A stretch of DNA of 64,000 bases from Isoetes taiwanensis. Lineage: Eukaryota > Streptophyta > Lycopodiopsida > Isoetales > Isoetaceae. A program made the translations under genes and the position numbers. Shown in pieces: positions 11,961-21,908 of this stretch (the first letter of the stretch is position 1; each line of letters starts with the position of its first letter). Under the pieces are notes generated by a model. It saw only the letters and a list, made by a program, of their open reading frames with translations. It did no database searches and was not told the DNA's origin. Location of the stretch: assembly GCA_021234155.1 (NCBI GenBank), contig JAJEKV010000080.1, positions 358,182 through 422,181 of the forward strand, read 5' to 3'.

Positions 11961-12369
11961 CCCCAAGAATCAAGGCTGGGCTAATCCAAAGAGCAACGCA
12001 CATTCAACGCCTTAGAAAAGGTATTGCATATAAACATGCCGTTTAAATTATAATGATATTATAAAAGGAATTTAGAAATGAGCATATAATTAGTAGTGAG
12101 CTTATTTGAACTCATTATGTCTGCCTATCTATATCTTTGCAAGCGTGTAAGATTGCAACATAAAGTACCACATGAATATATATATTTCCAAAATAGATTT
12201 CTTCAAAATGCTTTTGAAGAATATTAAATCTTATTATATACTACACTACCATAACAAGTATGCAAAGTAAACATTACTAACCATTTGAATATGAAGCGCA
12301 GAAAAGGCGAGCAATGCAATAGTTTCACGCAATTTTACATTGCATACTAAGTTGATAGGTGGCCTTTTA

Positions 12370-12700
12370 CCATGTTAGGAAAGTATGTTGCATCACACAA
12401 CTCCGTATGAGATGCATAAAGATTTGCTGGCAATACATATGGAGAAGCATTGCCTGGATCTAATTGAGAGACAAACTCTGCAACACGTGCTACACTGCAC
12501 GCTGTAGATGAACATGCATTCTGCACTTTCCAAGCAGGGTTCCCAATGACATAACATTAGGTTCAAAAGGTATGTTTGAAAGAAAATCATGTGCTTTATC
12601 CAACCATATATACCTGTGAGAAGATCAATTATGCAATTGCAGTGCTGGGCAAACGTCGCAATCAATGCTGTCCAAGAAACCAAGTCATGCTGGTCCAAAG
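12370..12700 (-). pseudogene. PPR protein pseudogene, E-type C-terminal part
   Basis: Three minus-strand frames read in order as a plant PPR tail: DLVSWTALIATFAQH (from 12686), then DKAHDFLSNIPFEPNVMSLG followed by TLLGKCRMH (~12600-12510), then QLDPGNASPYVLPANLYAS (~12480-12410). These match the PPR S motif and the E motif that follows it in RNA-editing or organelle RNA-binding proteins. About 50 residues are missing between FAQHC and IIDLLTG, where a full PPR repeat should lie. Frame changes separate the pieces and no ATG or complete repeat array is present, so it is a relic. Confidence 0.7.
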
Positions 12701-13420
12701 GGCTATGGAGCTCTTAGAGATGATTGATTCCCAATGTTTATCAGCCTCCCTCAAGATCTCCCTTTTCCTTCATTCAATATGCCTCTTACGTGCATATGGC
12801 AGCTTTTGTTGCCAAAAGGAAGAGGTCATACATGGCAGAATCCCCTCATACGGCTCTCCACCTCAAGGTTTGTCTTCTCAACCTTACCATACCAGCTTTA
12901 GCCCAGAGGCAGTTCTCTTGTCCCCAGAGTGGGAGGTCATATATCATCTCTTTCAACACACTTGCAGAAAACAAATTTGCCAAGTCAACGTCACTCACTA
13001 CAGAAGTTACAAGCACAGGTGCAATTCAAAAGCACAGGAGGAGGCTCAACTCATGCATTGCTAAAGGTGCAACTCGTAAAAGAGAGAAACCACATCAAAG
13101 CCTTAAAAACTAGGTTCAGCCATCTAAGGACTGCTTTGGCTTGGCCAATTGAGCATATAAGCAGATCAATTATGCATAGACATTGCTGCAACTACAGAAA
13201 GCTTGACAATATATCATAAACTTAAGAAGTTTGAGCATCGATATAGCCTAGCTTCATGATGGGCCAGATCTAAAACCATCATGGAGTTATCAAACTTGCA
13301 CAGCAAAAGTTTAACAAAAGTGTATACATTGATTTTCTTCAACATCGTACATTCTAACCATGGTTCTAACAAAATTTGAATTTCAGATTTATCCAATAGC
13401 CACATCCAAGTAATTACACA
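12701..13420 (-). pseudogene. Probable upstream PPR debris
   Basis: Minus-strand translation gives scattered PPR-like strings such as SCTFSNA and SDVDLANLF, in the order expected upstream of the E-type tail at 12370-12700, but no intact 35-residue repeat. Plus-strand frames here have no recognisable features. I treat this as the degraded N-terminal side of the same PPR gene. Confidence 0.35.
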
Positions 13421-14524
13421 ACCACTCTTACTCAGATGCGCAAGAAAGAATACTAGTGAACTTTACAACTTCTGTAACCACAATAAGCGGTATTATTTTT
13501 CTAGAAGATAACATGGATTATCAAGTAAAATGTTTTACCTCCTTTGTGGCTTAGCACGTCGCCTTACCAGGATGAGAAGAACTACATATGCCAACGTATG
13601 CCTTAGAATCTCTGTCTCAGTGAGCCAAGTCATACTGATAGTGAGCCTGAGCTCAGACCACAGCAATCTTCCTGCTGGAGGTGTCAATTACATCAATATT
13701 GACAAAGCTACTATTGTGCTGCATTTCCATTCAATAGATCAGACCCCCCCATGAACAAAAAAATCCCATGCTTGAATCAAACTAACCAGGAGCATGTGAA
13801 TCCGACCTGAACTAAATTAGCCCATATTTGCTGCTGGCCGAAAAGCCCCTATGCTGAATTTCGATCTGATGCCAAGGAGGAGCCGGCATGGTTTCTTAAC
13901 GGGCGGGATGGGAATCCCTGTGTTTGGGCCCCTGTGCTGGTGCAGTCCTGTTGCCACTGCTTAAGTCTGGATGCTGGAGACAATCTGGATGCTAGAATGT
14001 TGATGCTCAAAATGTGCTCAAAACATGCTAATGAAAAAAGGCTGACTCCAGACTTTGGTGCCTCCAAAGAATTATCCCGAAAGCAGCCAGGCTTTGGTGT
14101 CATTGAAGCAACCAGACTTGTTGTCATTGAAGCCACAAAACGCAGAGCCCTGATGCAAGAACTAACCCAACACAGCTTAAAAAAGCAAAAGGACGGAATA
14201 AAATGGGAAAAAGTTAACCAAGGACGGATTGGACGGTGCAATAGAAGCAAAATGCAAATTGATGAAGCTTCAAATCAACAAGGATAGAGATTTCGGTTGA
14301 TGTTACCATGGATTTAACGCTCCTTTTTACCATGTTGATGCTGAGGCCTGTCTACCTGCATCACGCAACCCAACATACAAGTTCCCAACATATAACCCTA
14401 AAATGGGTTATTTCGAGCCTTGCATGTTGAGCAGAATGTGATAAAATAAGAAAAGTACAATATAATAACGAAATATATGATATATGGATCTAAACCATTT
14501 GATATAGGCATCAAAATTAGTTCA
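13421..14524. other. No supportable gene
   Basis: Frames of 117-133 codons exist on both strands around 13850-14290, but their translations show no domain and overlap one another. No splice structure stands out. Confidence 0.4.
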
Positions 14525-14660
14525 AGTGTATGCGCACTCTAGATATACTAATTAGTATGGCTCATCAAATACATCCATGAAATCATATAAAACCTTAGAA
14601 AAAAAAAGTATAGAAATACAAAAGAAACCCCCTGTTATTATGCTACATATTACATGTAAG
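14525..14660 (-). repeat. Dispersed repeat, inverted relative to 7064-7200
   Basis: In reverse complement it carries aacagggggttt, ttatatgatttcatgg and tagtatatctagagtgcgc, the landmarks of the repeat at 7064 and 59118, with moderate divergence. Confidence 0.55.
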
Positions 14661-14855
14661 GTACATCTAAAATAAGAATTATAGTAATCAAATAGTATGA
14701 TGACAAAACCTTGTGGTTTAGAATCGTTCTAACTAAGTAGGTAACCCATAACTATATTGAAATAAATGATAACATAATATGTTCATCCATCTTAGATGGT
14801 TATATATGCTAGCTAAGGCTAGTAAATTAATGCGCTAAGTAAGAAGCGTATAACC

Positions 14856-15827
14856 TCTTAAGGGGAGAGAATAGATATGACGTTGTGTACAACGTCATTG
14901 AAGGGGTGCAGGACCATTTTCTTTTCGAAGAAAGTGGGGGGGCTCAATCTTATGATTGAACGTACTTGCATCTTAGGGATTGAAGGGCCATCGAATTGAC
15001 CGAATAGAGTTCACTCCGGCAATGGCCGAAGCGAATGAACAGGAGGCCTTCAACGTGTGAGACTGACGTGGTAGCTAACTACACCAATGAAGTGGAGCAA
15101 AAGTATGGGAGCAATGCAACGACCAAGTCATCTCCAAATTACTCGATGCCGGCTCAATGGGTGGATGCGTTCTAGCCTTAGGTAAGGTGTGCGGATGCGT
15201 TCTAGCCTTAGGTAAGGTGTGCGCATGTATTATAAGCTTTAATGTGTCTTATTGATAAGTTAAATATAGATCCTAATAACTGCATAGAATTTGTCGTACG
15301 TATATGTATCATAGGGAAATAAGTTAAATAACAACGATAATGTGAGGTAGCATGTTAATTAATCCTTTGCAAGGATGCAATTCCTTCCAAGGATAGCTAT
15401 ATGACCTCGGGGTCCTTATAAATATAAATAGAAAATAGAATTCAGATATACTTAAGTGCATCTTAGGGATATACTTCCAAGGGTAATGCAGGACCCAAGG
15501 AAGAGAATAAGAAGCACATCTAATTCTTGTGTATGATAATTAAAACCTTGTCTATGTAACAATAGGTCTAAATCAGGGTTATTGTTTAAATAATCGCGAT
15601 CTAAAAGTCGTTAAATATTGTAAAGCTTAGATAAATATAATTGTACTATCGGAAGTAATGTATCCGATACTATGATAATTTTAATTCATAAATATTACCT
15701 TAGGGTAATTATGTTAATCGCATGCATTAAAGGAGCCAGCAGAAATCATGCAGGTTTCAAGTTAATCTACGCATGCAGCCTATGCTAGGTATGGGTTGCA
15801 TGCGTATTTACCGATGATGGGACCACT
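14856..15827. mobile_element. Older retroelement DNA split by the Ty3 insertion (left part)
   Basis: A polypurine-tract-like aaggggagagaa (14860-14872) is followed by tgacgttgtgtacaacgtca (14878-14897), an interrupted palindrome with 9 bp arms. A 27 bp direct duplication (gcggatgcgttctagcctta and following) lies at 15160-15225. Composition resembles 24860-25320 on the other side of the Ty3 element (ttaccttagg/agtaatt motifs, gcatgcatta). I infer one older element interrupted by the Ty3 insertion; no coding sequence remains. Confidence 0.35.
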
Positions 15828-15832
15828 ACGGT
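15828..15832. repeat. Target site duplication, left (acggt)
   Basis: acggt immediately precedes the 5' LTR and recurs at 24403-24407 immediately after the 3' LTR. A 5 bp duplication is the expected size for Ty3/gypsy integration. Confidence 0.9.
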
Positions 15833-18336
15833 TGTAACGGACCTAGGATTTTGAGGTAAATTGTGGATTATTTTATTAAAGGATGCAAAGGAATATTAAT
15901 CAAAATATCACGCATGCAGAGAAATACGTCGTATATGTAGAGATTATACGGATGGAATACTGGTGGTTAAAAATAAATATAAGTACAGAGAAAAGCATTT
16001 GGAAAAAGATTGATTGCAGAGGGATTAAGGGCTTAATTGCATGCGAGCTACGGGAGCGTGTTGGAGCCGAAACAAAAAAGAAGCAACAAGCGGGATTCCA
16101 GGTGGGGATCAAGCCTTACACCTGGGGTTTTTCTAGCGTAGCAAGATTGTGTTGATACGAACAGTAGGATTGTTCAAGAACTTGGCATGGATTTAAAGTA
16201 AATTGTAAGTGCGTGGATATGAATTAACTTGCATGATTGTATATGTAAGTATTTTATGATTGCATATGAAAAGCTTGCAAAAAAAGCATCATAGTCTAAT
16301 GATTCGAAGTGATTGGAATAGCGATTAGAACTTGAGAAATGGATTAAGATAAAAGTATGGCGTAAATTAGTTAAAAACTGTAAAAGTTTCTCTTGCATGC
16401 TGCCGTTTGCATAGCATGAACTTGATGAACTAGAATGATCAGGAAGCATGAGAAGTTATGTGAAATGGATTAGAATTGAAGTGATAAGTCCAGAACTGGC
16501 AAAGACTGCAGTATTTTTCTTGAATGCTGCTGGAATAACGGCATGATCTTGCCGATTTGGCATGCTGCAAAAGCATGTGAATCGCCCTGGAATGGGCCGA
16601 TTTGGGCCTTAGGGAGGCCGAAATGGAGAGAGGATACAGAATTAGGAAGTTTGGATTAAGATCTGGCTGGGAATGATATGATCTTGGTGGCCCGGAACTG
16701 GCCTGTAACCATCAAATTTGCATCATAAACTGGCCGAAATGGCAAGAAATCTTCCTTGACAGCAAATTCGGGAAGCCTTGTGTGATCTTCATGTAGATTC
16801 AATGGCCTGGAGGCCAGATCCGGCAGTCGCTGGTCTGAATTTTATCAAGAAGAAAAATCTGTTAGAATCATTTTTCTATGACCACAAACAGTAAGATTCG
16901 ACTTGGAAATCTCTGTAAAAGCCAAAATCGGCTGGATTCATGAAGTTTTGGGCTGGATCCGATGGCTTGGAGGCCGGATCCACAAGCTGTTGGCCGCGTT
17001 AACGTTAGGGTTAGGTTAAAACAGGAATATAAAAATTAATAGTTAGTTTATTATAGTGTTAACAAATGTTAAAAGAAAGATAAAGGTTAATTTAAGAGTA
17101 TAGCTATATTTACAGTTAGTTGCGTGAAATTAACAGGTGAGCTAGTAAGATATTGGGATATGTTAGGGATTAGTCAGATTAATGATGGCATATTGCAAGG
17201 TAGAGGTAATGGGTGGAGAATGAGCGTTAAAACCATTAAATTAAAATATGAAGGCAATCGTCGTTAAGGTCTTCGTTAACGATTTTAATAAAATAATTAA
17301 CCTAGTTGAGAATTGGAGTTGCTAAGGAATGTTTTATTGTAATTTAATAGTGATGGTTGTATTTTGCATTATTAAGGCTATGGTTGGACATTTCATGTTA
17401 CATAAAGTGTGAATTATGTAATTTATTTGATGTTGAGTATGTTAAGGCATGGAGCATGATGGTGAATTGTATGTAATTGTCTATGGTGAAATTCTTTGAT
17501 ATAGACCTGCGGGGGCGGAGTCTAGGTGCGATGGTCTAGACTCACGGTTTTTTGCAGTGCTATGCAAATGGTAATATTTGAACATCGGCGTTGGTACCGT
17601 ATGGTACAACGTCATGCAGTTAGTAAGTGGTCCTCCAATCTTTGGAAGGTGGATGGATGTGTGTACACACGTGGTTACCCCGCTCTATGTCACCGGCCCG
17701 ATCACCGAGTTGACCTTGCTCGCAGACCAGAGGAATATTAGTTTGCAATGTTGATGCTATGGTTGCTTGGCTAGTGTATATGTGGTTTTAATGTTGGAAT
17801 CAAGTTGCAATGGTTGTGCTTAGTATAATTATGCACTTTGTGATTATGTTGGTTGGATTAGTAACTTGGATTGCAGGGGCGAGGTTACGGTAAGGCTAAG
17901 TTATTGTTCTAAGTTAATGCTTGTGGTAGTTGATGCTTGATATATTCTAAATCCCCGATCCCCACTTAGTCCATGTGACTAACCCCGTGGTTAATGGTGT
18001 AAGCAGAAGTGCGAGATGCTCCGGAAAGTAGCCAAGCTGCAGAAAGGCGAGAGTAGGAGTGTGTGCATTGCTAGACAATATATTTGCTTAATATTACTAT
18101 TATCATTATGGATCGACGTAAAACTATAATTATTTTTAAACTTGGTTGTTGTATGGGGTCTTGCCGAGCAATGGCAAGCATAGTTTCTTTGGGACCTTAG
18201 AGCATGAATAAAGATTAAATTCTTTACCTAAGTATGCATGTATCAATTTCTTGAGTTGCAAAGGCTAAATAGATCCAACGGTAGAGATCGATGGGATCTC
18301 CAGTTACCAAGAGGTTAACTGGCCAGGCCCGTCACA
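15833..18336 (+). repeat. 5' LTR (2504 bp)
   Basis: Begins TGTAACGGACC and ends GGCCCGTCACA, the TG...CA ends of an LTR, and is matched along its whole length by 21909-24402. It includes a short gttagggttagg motif near 17005. Reading frames inside (15883-16155, 17526-17741) are not conserved between the two LTRs and are not genes. Confidence 0.95.
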
Positions 18337-18338
18337 GT

Positions 18339-18350
18339 TGGTATCAGAGC
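18339..18350 (+). promoter_or_regulatory. Primer binding site, tRNA-iMet
   Basis: tggtatcagagc, two bases after the 5' LTR, is complementary to the 3' end of plant initiator tRNA-Met, the usual primer for plant Ty3 chromoviruses. Confidence 0.95.
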
Positions 18351-18423
18351 AAAGTTCTGGTTAGTGGATTATGAGATTTGTGATTATTGATGATATTTGC
18401 TATGGTTCCAGATTCTTGTAGAG

Positions 18424-18690
18424 ATGAGTTCCCCAGGAGGATCCCCAAGAGGAGTTGGACAGGCTGGTGGAGCTGGGCCTAGTGGAACCCCTGATGTAAC
18501 CGATATCTTGCAGGCTATCCAGCAAGTGTTGCAACAGAGTGCGTCGCAACAAAAGACAGCTGCGGACAAGGTAGTAGACAAGGTGCTGAAGGATACTAAG
18601 AGGGAAGTATTTATAGGAGAAAATGTTACAGGAGATGATGCGGATTCGTGGACCCTCCTATTGAAAGAATGTGCATGTATGCTGCAGTAG
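18424..18690 (+). pseudogene. gag N-terminal remnant
   Basis: An ATG at 18424 opens MSSPGGSPRGVGQAGG and continues ~88 residues through a Gln/Lys-rich helix to a stop. Gag proteins of this group are normally several hundred residues with a capsid core and a CCHC knuckle; neither is present. The frame crosses the presumed deletion point and ends out of phase with the protease frame. Confidence 0.7.
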
Positions 18691-19358
18691 ACCAGGGTCG
18701 TGTAGATAATCAAGCTGTGGTCATTAGAGTTCCAGGTATTATTCATGGAGTTCCTGTTCTCTTTCTTATCGATTGTGGTAGTACACATTGTTTTATTTCC
18801 CCAAGGCTGGCAAAGAAACTAGATTTGAATATGATTAGTCGGGACCCTAGATTTGTGGAGTTGGCTGATGGTAAAATTAAGACTTCTTATGCTAAGGTAG
18901 ACAATCTTAAATTTCAAGTAGGAGATCTTGAGTCCCATACTAGTTTTGAAGTATTGAGCCTAGGGAAGTATGATGCTATTCTAGGAATGTCATGGTTGAG
19001 GCCATATAAAGCTTGCATTGATTGCGGAGAGCAAACAGTTACATGCCAAAGTCCTAATGGAGATAAGCATGTGCTGGAAGGATTGCCTTCGTCATTAGTG
19101 GTTACACCTTTGTCCCGGAAAAGTTTTAAGAAACGGATTAAGAACGGTTGCATAAGAATGGGATGTGCATTTTTGGGTACCGTCGAGTTACAGGAACAAC
19201 CTATTGCTCCTGAGATCCAGAAAGTGTTGGATGAGTTCTCTGATGTGTTTCCTAAAGAATTAACAAAATTGCCTCCACATAGAATGGTAGATCATGAGAT
19301 AGAACTGTTATTGGGGCTGAACCCACATCAAGGCCACCATATAGATTTCATGCATTAG
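18648..19358 (+). pseudogene. Ty3 pol: protease and start of RT linker
   Basis: A 236-codon frame contains the aspartic protease signature LIDCGSTHCFIS (~residues 40-52), with Asp-Cys-Gly in place of the usual Asp-Ser/Thr-Gly, then an ILGMSWL flap-side motif (~residue 110). The linker to RT follows (LDEFSDVFPKELTKLPPHR). The frame ends at 19356-19358 and the pol sequence resumes in another frame, consistent with a one-base slip near 19320. The protease would cleave Gag-Pol in particles. Confidence 0.85.
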
Positions 19359-19368
19359 AGATGGTCAA

Positions 19369-20067
19369 TTGAAGAAAAGAAACAAGCGGAATTATTGGAA
19401 CAAGGGTTTATACTGGCCCGAAAGTGTTTCTCCATTTGGTGCGCCAGTTTTGTTTGTAAAAAAGAAAGATGGGACATTAAGGTTATGTATTGACTATCGC
19501 ATGCTTAACCAGATTACAGTGAAGAATAGATATGCATTGCCTAGGGTTGATGAGTTATTTGATCAGTTGGGACAAGCTAAGTATTTTACAAAAATTGATT
19601 TACGATCTGGATATCATGAGATCCGGAGCAAGGATACAGATATTTATAAGACTGCCTTTAGGACACGCTACGGACATTACGAGTTTGTTGTAATGCCGTT
19701 TGGGTTGACAATTGCTCCTGCCACTTTTATGCGCCTAATGAATGAGATATTCCGATCTTTCCTGGATAAGTTTATATTGGTTTTCTTTGATGATATTTTG
19801 GTATATTCCAGGACATTAGAGGAGCATGTGGAACATGTAAAGCAGACACTAGCTATTTTGCGACGAGAAAAGTTGTATGGTAAGTTATCTAAGTGTTCTT
19901 TTGCACAAACTAGATTGGTATATCTTGGACATATAATTTCGAAAAAAGGATTAGAGCCAGATCCTTCTAAGATTGAGGCAGTTAGAGATTGGCCCACACC
20001 AAAGACGGTGAAAGAGGTAAGATCATTTTTTGGGATTAGCGGGGTATTATCGCAAATTTGTTCCTAG
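19369..20067 (+). pseudogene. Ty3 pol: reverse transcriptase
   Basis: A 232-codon frame carries consecutive RT blocks: [57 protein letters not shown] and the catalytic FFDDILVYS (~residues 138-146), then [10 protein letters not shown]. Both catalytic Asp of xxDD are intact. The frame breaks at GISG (expected GLAGYYRRF), where the sequence resumes one base out of phase. Order and motifs are those of Ty3/gypsy pol. Confidence 0.92.
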
Positions 20068-20625
20068 ATTTGCAAAGATTGCTGCTCCTTTGACTTCTTT
20101 GTTGAGTAAGAAGAATGATTTGCATTGGGTGATAGTTGTCAAGGAAGTTTTCAAAAGTTAAAGGATGTTTTGATTAGTGCACCAGTTTTAAGGATTCGGA
20201 CATCAATATACCCTTCCATGTAGTCACCGATGCTTCGGAAAGTGTATGAGGAGTCTTCTTTGCGGGATGGCGAGTTTGTGCTTATATATCTCGTAGAATT
20301 GTCTCCTCATGAACAAAATTACCCAAAGTGCATGATTTGGAAATGTTGGCCATTATCCATGCCTTAAGGGTATGGAGACATTATTTATTGGGTCGTTTTT
20401 TTTTTGAAGACTGACCACCAAAATTTGAAGTATTTTGCAAAACAGCCATATTTGGAATAATAGGCAAAGGAGGTGGATGCAATTAAGAGAAGAATATGAT
20501 TTTGAAATTGAATATCAACCTGGCAAAGAAAATGTGATTGCTGATGCTTTGTCTCGAAGGTCATTTTTAACCTCTATTAGTGTGTTACAAGGGCAATGGG
20601 ATGGGGAGATATTCTTAGCAAGTTG
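20040..20625 (+). pseudogene. Ty3 pol: RNase H region, frame-disrupted
   Basis: Translated across frames, the region reads QGSFQKLKDVLISAPVL, VTDASES (first catalytic Asp), HDLEMLAIIHALRVWRHYL (catalytic Glu) and LKTDHQNLKYF (second Asp), then REEYDFEIEYQPGKENVIAD and ALSRR. That is the Ty3 RNase H sequence and the connection to integrase. At least three frame interruptions or stops lie inside ~580 bp. Confidence 0.85.
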
Positions 20626-21878
20626 AGGAATGATCCATATTTTGCACCTGTGTTGGAGAACCCTCAAGATTTTCCGAGGTATGCATTGTCTAAAGGAGTT
20701 TTATATTATAATGGTCGTATGTGTATTCCTAATGATCAGGAGTTGAGATTGAGATTGCTATATGAAGCACATGATAGTCCTTTAGCGGCCACCCTGTGGG
20801 TACACAAAACTTTGAGGAAAATGCCGTAATTTCTTTTGGCCCGCGTAAGAAGATGGTTAAGGAGCACGTGGCTAGGTGTTTATCTTGTCAGAAGGTAAAA
20901 GCATCAAGGTTTAGGGAGCCTGGAGAATTACAACCTTTAGTAATTCCATCTTCTAAGTGGGAGTGTATTTCTATAGACTTCATTGTTGAGCTTCCCCGGA
21001 CACGTTCAGGTTATGATGCAATTTATGATGTGGTTGATCGACTAACTAAGCAGGCCCATTTTATGCCTACGAAGACTACTGCTACGGCAATGGATATTGC
21101 TAAGTTATTTGTTAAGGAGATTTTCAGATTGCATGGGATGCCGGCCACTATTTCATTAGATCGGGATACAAAGTTTATGAGCCAATTTTGGCAAGGGTTG
21201 TTTCAAAAGATTGGCACTAAGTTGTATACCAGTACATCTTATCGTCCTCAAGCAGATGGTCAAGTGGAGCGAGTTAATCAAATCTTGGAGGATATGCTCA
21301 GGATGTATGTGCCTAGTCAACCGAAGGTATGGGATTCTTACTTGTACTTGGCTGAGTTTGCATACAATAACACTTATCAAGATTCCATCAAAATGAGTCC
21401 TTTTGAGGCAATGTATGGTAAGGAGTGTCGTTGTCCTCTTAATTGGAGAGATCCCCAATGCAATGTTGAAGCAGCTAATGAAGTAGCGGAGGACATGGAA
21501 GCTCAACTAAGGAGACTTCGACAGAATTTGGTTGTGGCACAAAATAGACAAAAGCAGTATGCAAATAAAAGACGTAGACCACTTGAATTTCAAAAAGGGG
21601 ACTATGTGTTCTTGAGGATTAATCCCAAGCAGAGTTCACTGGCATTTAAAAGTGCAGGTAAATGGGCTCCTAGGTATGCGGGTCCGTATGAAATTTGGAA
21701 CATATTGGCAAAGTGGCTTCGGGGGTACAGAAAGCGTATTCTGCGAGAGGAAACCCGTCGCTTAAGGATGCGAACAATACGTAGATTTTTGGTTCAATGG
21801 GCGGGTTATCCTGAGGAAGACGCCACGTGGGAAGATGCCAATTGGATTCTTCGTGAGTTTCCGGAGATGCGCCCATGA
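20596..21878 (+). pseudogene. Ty3 pol: integrase plus C-terminal chromodomain
   Basis: The zinc-binding part is split by a frame change near 20829 (EAHDSPLAA, VHKTLR, then ARCLSCQKVKA), giving the H-H-C-C pattern. The core has the DDE residues in SIDFIVELPRTRSG, SLDRDTKFMSQFW and QADGQVERVNQ. The final ~47 residues contain RRFLVQWAGYPEEDATWEDA followed by NWI, a chromodomain, which places the element among chromoviruses. Chromodomains are thought to steer integration to marked chromatin. The stop is at 21876-21878, 30 bp before the 3' LTR. Confidence 0.92.
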
Positions 21879-21895
21879 GGACATGGGTTGAATTT

Positions 21896-21908
21896 TTGGA
21901 GGAGAGAC
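21896..21908 (+). promoter_or_regulatory. Polypurine tract
   Basis: ttggaggagagac directly abuts the TG of the 3' LTR, the expected place and composition for the plus-strand primer. Confidence 0.85.

Noticed and set aside
7064-14660. Large terminal-inverted-repeat transposon bounded by the 7064/14525 pair
   Set aside because: The 7064 block continues as ordinary duplicated flank at 59118, no target duplication was found and no transposase lies between.
15883-16155. 90-codon frame in the 5' LTR and an 82-codon counterpart in the 3' LTR
   Set aside because: It lies wholly inside an LTR, diverges in frame between the two LTRs and shows no domain.
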